A stretch of 39,025 bases of DNA from CAYUWG01 sp964448285 (GTDB lineage: Bacteria; Bacteroidota; Ignavibacteria; SZUA-365), in assembly GCA_964448285.1 (NCBI GenBank), contig CAYUWG010000033.1:1-39025 (forward strand), in the 5' to 3' direction. Under the pieces are notes generated by a model. That model had not been told where the DNA came from. It was given only the letters and a program-made list of their open reading frames with translations, and did no database searches. A program made the position numbers and the translations under genes. This document shows, in pieces, positions 32,440-39,025 of the stretch. How positions within the stretch are numbered: the stretch's first letter is position 1; every line of letters starts with the position of its first letter.

Positions 32440-33872
32440 AGAAGCTTCCCTCTGTCCGATCTGCGGTTCCACCAGATGAAGAGCGCAAGAGCGATTCCCC
32501 ATTGCACCAACACTGTCCCCAGACTCCATGACGAAAAAGGATTGAGCGAGGCGAGAATATCCCCGCCATAAATCGTCTGACCGAGCCACCAGACCAGCAG
32601 GACTATCGCTTCGAGAAGGACGAAGTACATGAGGATATCCCATCCGCGTCCGACTTTGATATCGCTGAACTCATTGTTCATGAAGGCAATGCGGAATTTC
32701 TTCGCACCGAAACGCACGACGGCAAACGCAAAGAAAAAGCCGGACAGCATCAATCCGATCCCCCAGACGCCGTCCTGATTGTTGAAGATGTCAGGACTCA
32801 ACGCGGAAGGCAATCCGAATACGATACCCGATATACCGACAAACACGATTGCACGCTCGCGCGGAATCCGCCAGTCCACGAGGACTCGTGTTGTCAATTC
32901 AACCATTGAGACGAGGCTCGTGAAGCCGGCAAACAACAGGGCAATGAAGAAGAGAGCCATGAAGAATTGCCCCGCGGGCATATGCGAAAAAAGCTGGGGA
33001 ATCCAGATGAAGGTCAAGCCGTTGTTTCCCGCACCGACGATCTCACTCGCTGCGCCGGGGTTTATCGAAAAGATGGTGCACAAGACCATGATTCCCGCGG
33101 CGAGCGATACGGAGTTGTTACCGAATCCGAGCATGAAGGCATTGAGCGTCGTATCCTCCTTCGCCCGCGCATAGACGGCGTAAGCGAGAATGAGGCCCCA
33201 TCCCGCGCCGGTATCCCACGCATTCTGCGTCAATGCCTGCAGCCAGATTTCCGCGTCGGTCAGGGATGCCCATTTCGGCGTGAAGAGAAAATCCAACCCA
33301 AGGTGGGCATTGGGAAGTGTGATCGCGCGGATCATGAGAATGAGAACGAGGATCAGCAGCGTCGGCATGAGAACCTTCGCCATGCGCTCAATCCCACGAA
33401 CACCGTAATAGACGAGCGCCACTGACGCACCCATCATCAGAACATGCATGAATACGGCGGTTCCGCTTCCCTCGAACGACGCCCACAACGTCCCCGATTC
33501 TGCACCGGACAATTCTCCGGTTACGGCGGCAACCGCGAAGCGCAAGCACCAGCCCGTCACGACGGAATAGTAAAACATGATTGCCGTCGCCGTCCATGCG
33601 ACCCACAGACCCATCCACCGAAACCGCGAACCGATCAGCTTGCCGAATGCATTCACCGGACCGGCACGCATCGCTTTTCCGATGGTGAACTCCGTCATGA
33701 TCAGCGGAACGGACCAGATGAAGAGAAAGACGACCCACGGGATGAGGAACGCGCCGCCGTCGTTCGTCGCCACGATGCGTGGGAAGCGCCAGATGTTTCC
33801 CGTGCCGACGGCAAGGCCGAGCATCGCGAGCATCATTGCCCAGCGTGATGAAAAGGTATCGCTATTGCTCAA
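32436..33872 (-). CDS. Sodium-dependent neurotransmitter-symporter-family (NSS) amino acid transporter, MetP-like
   Basis: 478 residues with about 12 hydrophobic helices. TM1 has the NSS signature GLAVGTGNIWRFP followed by NDGGAFLIPW; WDTGAGWGLILAYAVYA and FAGFTSLVSMVE are the usual TM6 and TM8 elements. It should import a neutral amino acid with Na+. The start is a TTG at 33872: the next ATGs at codons 13-14 would remove the conserved SSRWA before TM1, so the TTG is preferred. The MetS-type subunit overlaps its 3' end, which points to methionine or alanine as possible substrate. It lies alone between regulators, with a 108-bp spacer upstream. Confidence 0.92.
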   Translation of the reverse strand: MSNSDTFSSRWAMMLAMLGLAVGTGNIWRFPRIVATNDGGAFLIPWVVFLFIWSVPLIMTEFTIGKAMRAGPVNAFGKLIGSRFRWMGLWVAWTATAIMFYYSVVTGWCLRFAVAAVTGELSGAESGTLWASFEGSGTAVFMHVLMMGASVALVYYGVRGIERMAKVLMPTLLILVLILMIRAITLPNAHLGLDFLFTPKWASLTDAEIWLQALTQNAWDTGAGWGLILAYAVYARAKEDTTLNAFMLGFGNNSVSLAAGIMVLCTIFSINPGAASEIVGAGNNGLTFIWIPQLFSHMPAGQFFMALFFIALLFAGFTSLVSMVELTTRVLVDWRIPRERAIVFVGISGIVFGLPSALSPDIFNNQDGVWGIGLMLSGFFFAFAVVRFGAKKFRIAFMNNEFSDIKVGRGWDILMYFVLLEAIVLLVWWLGQTIYGGDILASLNPFSSWSLGTVLVQWGIALALFIWWNRRSDRGKLL

Positions 33873-33980
33873 AGGATTTCAATCGCGGGTGGTGCGGCAT
33901 AGTGGCTGCCAATGTACACGCACTTCATTCACGATGCAACGAAGGAATTGCCGTCGCTCTCCCGTTCAGAGCGCTATGCG

Positions 33981-34637
33981 CTATAACTCATGACGATGCA
34001 AGAGCGCGAACCGCAGGAGCGAGTTTATCCCCGTCAGTCCGAGTTTCCGGCAAATGTGCGTTCGATGATTGTCCACCGTTCGCTGGCTTATGGAAAGGAT
34101 GTCGGCGATTTCCGACGAGGACTTGTCTTCCGCGACGAGTTTCAAGATGCGCCGTTCGGATGGAGAGAGTTTGAGCAATCCTGTGCGGCTCTCATTGGCC
34201 GCGAGCCCGGATGCGCGGGTCTTCTTTAGGGCGTAGTTCGAAAGGGACGGGCTGATGAAATACTCGCCGCGACAAACCTTCTGTATCGCACGCACGACGT
34301 CCATCGTCGCGCTGTCTTTCAGGATATAGCCGAGCGCTCCTTTTTCCATCGCCTCCTGGAAAAGCTCTTCTTCGTCATAGACCGTGAGGATGATTACGGA
34401 TGTTTTGAGATGCTCTCGTTCCACACGCTGGGTGACGTCCAAGCCGTTCATCTGCGGCATTTCGAGATCGAGTAATGCGACTCGGGGAGTGAGCGAAGCG
34501 ATAAGCTCGTAAGCCGTCTTTCCGTCTCCGGCTTCACCGACTACCGTAAAAACTTCTTCCTGCTCTATGACCTGTCGCAAGCCCATCCGCACGAGGGGAT
34601 GGTCGTCCGCAATGACGATGGTGATCTCAGTGCTCAT
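33981..34637 (-). CDS. LuxR/NarL-family response regulator of the TPR kinase
   Basis: 218 residues from the ATG at 34637; an ATG two codons earlier is equally possible. The receiver has D11/D12, phospho-acceptor D57 in ALLDLEMPQMNG, T in ILTVYDE and K107 in YILKDSA. The GerE helix-turn-helix at about 155-215 starts LSPSERRILKLVAEDKSSSE and continues RTVDNHRTHICRKL. It overlaps the kinase gene by 11 bp, so it is its cognate regulator. Its stop codon lies in a small hairpin, AGCGC-TAT-GCGCT (33970-33982). Confidence 0.95.
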   Translation of the reverse strand: MSTEITIVIADDHPLVRMGLRQVIEQEEVFTVVGEAGDGKTAYELIASLTPRVALLDLEMPQMNGLDVTQRVEREHLKTSVIILTVYDEEELFQEAMEKGALGYILKDSATMDVVRAIQKVCRGEYFISPSLSNYALKKTRASGLAANESRTGLLKLSPSERRILKLVAEDKSSSEIADILSISQRTVDNHRTHICRKLGLTGINSLLRFALLHRHEL

Positions 34638-37161
34638 GTTCATGCGGCGAACTCGCTGCTGCAACAGGCTGTGAGCGAAGCGGGATGCTCATTCTGATGC
34701 GAGACCCGGCCCCGGTCGTCGATTCGATCGCCAGCGTTCCGCCGAGCAATGCCACGCGCTGCTGCATCCCGATCAACCCGAAGCTGTGTTCTGCTTCATC
34801 GATATCGAACCCTCGCCCGTTATCTGCGATGAGCATTTCCAGTAAATCGTCGCTGCGCACGATGCGAACGGTGGCTTCGGTCGCTTCGGCATGTCGGACA
34901 ATGTTGTTCGTTCCCTCCTGAACGATTCGGAACACGTTGATCTCATCGTCATGGGGGATGCAATCATCCAGCGGATCGATCTCGATCGTGAATCGGGTTT
35001 TGCTGCTCTTGTCCATTCGTGTGATCATCGATTCGAGCGCGTTCGTGAGGCCGTAGCGCTCTAATTGCACGGGCTTCAAATCGCGCGCGATGCGACGGAC
35101 GTTTTCAAGCATCGTGCTGGCAGTTTGCGCCGCATCGAGAACGTGTTCTTCGACGCGGCCCGATTTCATCGACTGGAGGAGTTGATTCCGTATGACGACG
35201 AGTTCCTGCCCGAAGGCGTCATGGAGTTCGGACGCGATGCGCGTGCGCTCACCCTCCTGCGAGCGAATCAGTTGTCGCGAAAATTCCTGCTGCACCTGCC
35301 GCTGCCGGCGTTCACTCTCCGCCTGTATGCGCAGGAGCTCCGCTTCGCTTGCCTGCGCCTGAAGCGTTGCAGCTTGTGCCTGGTACTCCGCTGCCTCCGC
35401 GCGGAGTGATGCTTCCCTCCGTTTCGCCTGCATGCGTTTAACGACAAGGAACGCGAGCGCGACTATCAGGACGACCCCGATGAGCATCGCGTCCTTCGCG
35501 ACTTTCTCACGCGAGATGATCGAAGCTTGCAACTCAACTTCCTTCGCTTTCTTCTCCTTCTCCGCACGCTGGAGCAGCAGTTCCTTCGTGCGGAGTTCCA
35601 ACTCAGTGGTGCGGTGATCCAGAGCGAGGAGGTTGATTTCGTTCTGCTGCGTGAGGAGGAGAGCTCTCTCTTTCATGCGAATCGCTTCCAGTTGCTGCAG
35701 TGCGAGTTCTTTTTGCTTCCGTTCAAGCTCGGAAGCCTGAAGAGCTTTGTCTTTTTCGAGCAATGCGATCTGTTGCTCCTTCTTCTCGCTCTCATACTTC
35801 GCGGTCATTTCGTTGATGGATTTGATGTTGGTTAAACTGTTCAGACTATCTTTCATTTTCATGTGCTCGACCAAATGGTTATACGCAGTCCAATAATCGC
35901 CTTGCGTACATGATATTACTGCAAGTTCCGATTCGGAATCACGAAGAACGTCAAGTAATCCAAGTTCCCTGGCAAGCTGATTTGACTTTTCATATTTAGT
36001 TTGCGCTTCTTTGAACATTTTTTGTCTGTGGAATATTACGCCCAATCTGTAATTCGTTCGAGCGATCCCTGTTTTGTCACCAACAATTGTATAGTTTTCA
36101 AGGCTGATAAGTAAGTGTTTAAGAGCCTCTATATAATCTCCCAACTCTGTTTTAATAAATCCAATGTTGTTGTGAACGAGTGCTATCTGCTTATCATCGT
36201 TAAACTCTTTGAATAAAGTGAGCCCTTGTTGATAATATTTTAATGCCTCATGATGGTTACCTAATTTCCAATAACAATTGCCAACGTTTATATAGGAAGG
36301 AGCAAGCTTCGATTTATCTCCTATCTTTTCATAGTACTGATTGTTCGATCTTGTTAGAGCAAGATGTTTATCATATTCGTCAAGATCCCAATAAAGAGAG
36401 GATAGATCATCTCTTATCATGGCTAACTCGGTAGGGTAGTTTAACTCTTCATACAATTTAAGACTTTGAAGTAGATATTCAGCCGCTTTCTCGAATCTGA
36501 ATAGTTTTCTATTCGCCTCACCAAGACTTGACAGCAAAAGCGCAAGCTTCCCTTTTTCCCATCGTTCCTTAATAAGAGCAAGACTTAATTCAAGATATTT
36601 TTTTGCGTTCAAATAATCCTTTTGCTTCATATAAATATTACCCACTAGATACGAACTTGCTGCTTCTCCAGAAGTATCGCGGTTATCGTGATATATTTGC
36701 TTGCTCATGTTATAGTATGATAACGCTAGTGAGTACTGCTTCTGAAAGTCATAAATAGCACCAATGTTTTGTTCTACTAAGGCTTTTCTTCGAAGATCGT
36801 TAATCTCATCATACAGTTTCTGACTTTGCATAAAATAGGTGATTGCATCATTGAAATTCCTTTTATCGCCAGCGATAAAACCAAGGCAATGATATGACCG
36901 CGCTAGTCCCAGCTTGTATGGAATACGATCTGCAATAGCTTGTGCCTTCAAGGCGTAATCAACAGCTTTTGCTGGATTACGCTGCCTCATATTATGAGAT
37001 AACTCGATGAGGACGTTTACTTTAGCTGTATCGGCTCTCTTCATACGAGATAGTTTTTTCTCTAAGCTGTCGATCTTTGATGACTGAGCCTGAATATCGG
37101 AAATAGAGAGAACGACAAACACAGACAGAATTACAATAATAACATTAACGAACCAACTCAT
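34627..37161 (-). CDS. TPR-containing HisKA_3 sensor histidine kinase
   Basis: 844 residues from the ATG at 37161, with AGAAGG five bases upstream. Signal peptide or membrane anchor at 1-27 (VIIVILSVFVVLSISDIQAQ), then about eight TPR units (for example SYINVGNCYWKLGNHHEALK) to about residue 430, a long charged coiled coil, one membrane helix near 555-574 (LIGVVLIVALAFLVV) and a second coiled coil. HisKA_3 follows with RTRIASELHDAFGQ (H647), then HATPase_c (VQEGTNNIVRHAEA, DNGRGF, GLIGMQQR). The TPRs should face the periplasm and sense a protein or peptide. This is the common Bacteroidota TPR kinase plan. Its cognate regulator overlaps its end. The 5' half is much more A+T-rich than the 3' half. 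Confidence 0.94.
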   Translation of the reverse strand: MSWFVNVIIVILSVFVVLSISDIQAQSSKIDSLEKKLSRMKRADTAKVNVLIELSHNMRQRNPAKAVDYALKAQAIADRIPYKLGLARSYHCLGFIAGDKRNFNDAITYFMQSQKLYDEINDLRRKALVEQNIGAIYDFQKQYSLALSYYNMSKQIYHDNRDTSGEAASSYLVGNIYMKQKDYLNAKKYLELSLALIKERWEKGKLALLLSSLGEANRKLFRFEKAAEYLLQSLKLYEELNYPTELAMIRDDLSSLYWDLDEYDKHLALTRSNNQYYEKIGDKSKLAPSYINVGNCYWKLGNHHEALKYYQQGLTLFKEFNDDKQIALVHNNIGFIKTELGDYIEALKHLLISLENYTIVGDKTGIARTNYRLGVIFHRQKMFKEAQTKYEKSNQLARELGLLDVLRDSESELAVISCTQGDYWTAYNHLVEHMKMKDSLNSLTNIKSINEMTAKYESEKKEQQIALLEKDKALQASELERKQKELALQQLEAIRMKERALLLTQQNEINLLALDHRTTELELRTKELLLQRAEKEKKAKEVELQASIISREKVAKDAMLIGVVLIVALAFLVVKRMQAKRREASLRAEAAEYQAQAATLQAQASEAELLRIQAESERRQRQVQQEFSRQLIRSQEGERTRIASELHDAFGQELVVIRNQLLQSMKSGRVEEHVLDAAQTASTMLENVRRIARDLKPVQLERYGLTNALESMITRMDKSSKTRFTIEIDPLDDCIPHDDEINVFRIVQEGTNNIVRHAEATEATVRIVRSDDLLEMLIADNGRGFDIDEAEHSFGLIGMQQRVALLGGTLAIESTTGAGSRIRMSIPLRSQPVAAASSPHEHEH

Positions 37162-37268
37162 AACCACCTTCTTATTATTCGGGGAAGAAAACAGTCATTA
37201 GGATAATACTAACGCAACGATAAGAGAAGAGCAAGATATATTTTTTAGATGATGATTCATGTAGAAGT

Positions 37269-37292
37269 AAAGACTGCCAACTTGCAGCCTTT
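37269..37292 (-). terminator. Hairpin after the 258-residue T9SS cargo gene
   Basis: Nine-base-pair stem (37269-37277 with 37284-37292, one G-T pair) with a six-base loop, 21 bp past the stop of the cargo gene. In the minus-strand RNA it ends CTTTACTTCT, a weak U-rich tail. A probable terminator separating that gene from the TPR kinase. Confidence 0.5.
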
Positions 37293-37312
37293 ATCTTCAA
37301 CTTAAAGCAAAG

Positions 37313-38089
37313 TCATTTGATCATTGTCATCCTCCCTGTTAGCACTTTTCCACTTACATCTAATCGATAAACATAAACACCACTAGCGAGCTTGCTTCCA
37401 TCAAACATCACGGAATATCTCCCGGCAGTTTTAATTTCGTTCACAAGTTCTGAAACTTGACGCCCATGAACATCGAAGACTCGCAGGCTGACCACTCCAT
37501 CCTCTGGGATGTCGTAAGTGATCCTTGTTGTTGGATTGAATGGATTTGGGAAATTTTGATGTAAATGTAAGTGTGATGGTTGACTATCGATCCGACTCGA
37601 TGCTTTAGGTGTACAATAAGTCCAATCGCCATACATTCCATGCAGATTCCAAGTGTTCGTGCAGCGATTCCACGAAAACATGATTTTGTATTCGAAGCAA
37701 AAAAGTGTTGTCCAGACTACCATTTTCATAATCCCACTCAGTTCTCCTTGAATGAGGCATTCATCCTCATCACAGACTATGATTTCGAGGTCTTCAGATT
37801 GCATAGTTTCGGCAACGAACTTTCCTGGCGTTTGGAAAGAAGCTTCAAGATTATGACCATTATGTTTAACGGTATAATGGACACAACCCATTTCATCTGT
37901 GTTAGACTGAACGACCATATGGATTTTGCCACTCAGTACAACATCGCGTGCTTCGAGATACATTGGTAATGTAGTACTGATCGTTCCATTCTGCGAGAAA
38001 GTAGAAGATATTTGAAAGAAAATACAGGACAAGAGAATGAGTATGCCTTTCACTGTCCCGATTGGATTTATAGCTGTTGATGTTTTCAT
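37313..38089 (-). CDS. T9SS-secreted protein of unknown function
   Basis: 258 residues. Signal peptide about 1-32 (GILILLSCIFFQISSTFS before QNGTI). Residues about 35-165 are a small unrecognised domain with several cysteines (VCDEDEC, TLFCFEYKIMFSWNRC). The last 85 residues are a type A sorting domain: QNFPNPFNPTTRITYDIPED, DVHGRQVSELVNE, GVYVYRL and the end TGRMTMIK. The start is supported by AAGGA seven bases before the ATG. It lies 42 bp after the partial cargo gene upstream, and the two sorting domains are close relatives. It lies in A+T-rich sequence like its neighbours. Confidence 0.85.
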   Translation of the reverse strand: MKTSTAINPIGTVKGILILLSCIFFQISSTFSQNGTISTTLPMYLEARDVVLSGKIHMVVQSNTDEMGCVHYTVKHNGHNLEASFQTPGKFVAETMQSEDLEIIVCDEDECLIQGELSGIMKMVVWTTLFCFEYKIMFSWNRCTNTWNLHGMYGDWTYCTPKASSRIDSQPSHLHLHQNFPNPFNPTTRITYDIPEDGVVSLRVFDVHGRQVSELVNEIKTAGRYSVMFDGSKLASGVYVYRLDVSGKVLTGRMTMIK

Positions 38090-38131
38090 TGAAGTATCCT
38101 TAATTGGTTAGTGTTGTTGTAATTGTTTTAC

Positions 38132-39025
38132 TTACTTGGCAATAATCATTATTCGTGATTTACTGCTGTTGTCTGTTTCAAGTCTGTAGAGATAGGCGCC
38201 GCTAGGGATATTACTTGCATCGAACGTGACTGAATATTCTCCCGCCTCGTACCTCTCATTCACAAGCTCACTGACCCTGCGACCATGTACATCTAACACA
38301 TACAATCGCACATGCATGTCTTCCGGAATGCTGTACTTGATCATCGTTGTTGGATTAAATGGATTTGGATAGTTCTGCTGGAGTGAAATGGAGGTTGGTA
38401 ATTGTTCACGTTGGTGAGTTTGTTTTGAGAATAATCCATTTGAGTTGAGGGATACGATAAATGCATCCCATGATCCGGCATATGAATTTTGAAACGATGT
38501 ACCATACAATGGAAAGTCCGTGCTTGTCGTTACTCCGGCAAAGAAAATATTGTCAGCAGCATCGGTACTGATGCCGTAACCGACATCCATTACACCCGTC
38601 GCACTTCCTCCATAATAGGTTGCCCAAAATCTACTCCCAGAGCTTGATAGTTTCACAATGCAAACATCTGCCCCTCCATTCAATGATGTTTGCAATGCGC
38701 CTGCACTGATAGGGAAGTTTGAACTACTGGTGGCACCGGTGAAAACAATATTGTTTTCTGAATCAGTGGTAATATCATCACCCTCGTCTGAACTGCTTCC
38801 CCCGTAATACGTCGCCCATTGTCTTGTTCCACCGTTTGTGAACTTAATAACGAAAGCATCATTTCCTCCACCATAACTTGTTTGAAAAGCGTTTAGGCTT
38901 ACAGGAAAGTTCGTGCTATTCGTCCAGCCTGTTATGATGACATCACTATTACCGTCGATAGTTATTCCCTGAAATTGATCACTGCCAGTGCCTCCATAAT
39001 ATGTTGCCCAAACTCTTCCCCCAGA
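38132..39025 (-). CDS. T9SS-secreted SBBP beta-propeller repeat protein, 5' end outside window
   Basis: 297 residues visible, one uninterrupted minus-strand frame entering from the right edge. Three SBBP-type repeats of about 64 residues each start with WATYYGG and continue with D...N....G.T.S.NFP, then FQTSYGGGNDAFVIK-like strands. This is the beta-propeller repeat common in FCB surface proteins. A type A T9SS sorting domain ends the chain (QNYPNPFNPTTMIKYSIPED, DVHGRRVSELVNE, IPSGAYLYRL, MIIAK). The start and more repeats lie beyond 39025. It is a secreted or surface protein, with adhesion a common guess. Confidence 0.92.
   Translation of the reverse strand, partial: SGGRVWATYYGGTGSDQFQGITIDGNSDVIITGWTNSTNFPVSLNAFQTSYGGGNDAFVIKFTNGGTRQWATYYGGSSSDEGDDITTDSENNIVFTGATSSSNFPISAGALQTSLNGGADVCIVKLSSSGSRFWATYYGGSATGVMDVGYGISTDAADNIFFAGVTTSTDFPLYGTSFQNSYAGSWDAFIVSLNSNGLFSKQTHQREQLPTSISLQQNYPNPFNPTTMIKYSIPEDMHVRLYVLDVHGRRVSELVNERYEAGEYSVTFDASNIPSGAYLYRLETDNSSKSRIMIIAK

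Noticed and set aside
38680..38874. Apparent frameshift in the SBBP-repeat gene, because a 64-codon frame in another phase overlaps its upstream part
   Set aside because: The sorting-domain frame stays open from 38132 to the window edge and carries all repeats, so the other frame is a shadow.

Overview
The window looks like draft genome or metagenome-bin sequence from a member of the Bacteroidota/Chlorobiota (FCB) group. Five intact type IX secretion (T9SS) C-terminal sorting domains and one remnant are present, three of them with the NxPNPFNPxT signature common in Ignavibacteria/Kapabacteria-like lineages. There is also a PorE-like lipoprotein. Several genes have good Shine-Dalgarno sequences and the bulk composition is roughly half G+C. 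The lineage is an inference, because no rRNA or other marker gene is present. One 100-N assembly gap lies at 4888-4987. No tRNA, rRNA, CRISPR array or integrase was seen.

Region 1 (1-14.8 kb, all minus strand) is a signalling island: four histidine kinases (a REC-PAS kinase cut by the window edge, a membrane PAS kinase, a small HisKA_3 kinase and a seven-PAS kinase) and six response regulators (two LuxR-type, four receiver-only). Spacing is tight, with ATGA overlaps or gaps of 1-11 bp between several pairs. The two large soluble kinases share nearly identical catalytic cores exactly 9,800 bp apart. Between the seven-PAS kinase and the small kinase sits a GxxExxY-family PD-(D/E)XK gene flanked by palindromic repeats. 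The left flank is an 83-bp tandem array that reaches into the start of one kinase, and the right flank is a 30-bp-arm hairpin that contains the stop codon of the other.

Region 2 (14.8-24.7 kb) holds a dicarboxylate/glutamate-type symporter, a two-gene secreted-protein unit (Kelch/thioredoxin-like T9SS cargo plus a small cysteine-rich protein with a decayed sorting signal) ending in a textbook terminator, an unknown cytosolic protein, a membrane metallophosphoesterase with altered metal ligands, the PorE-like lipoprotein and a LiaF-like membrane protein with a small partner.

Region 3 (24.6-34 kb) carries an 81-residue peptide with a double-glycine leader next to a CstA peptide transporter, a secreted von Willebrand A protein and a secreted lectin-like protein (both T9SS cargo), a radical SAM enzyme with its own ferredoxin, a DNA-binding protein preceded by a perfect palindrome, and an NSS sodium symporter whose 35-residue MetS-type subunit overlaps its 3' end.

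Region 4 (34-39 kb) has a TPR-type HisKA_3 kinase overlapping a LuxR-type regulator, then two more T9SS cargo genes, the last running off the window. Base composition drops sharply to about one-third G+C in the middle of the TPR kinase gene, suggesting a mosaic origin of its sensor half.
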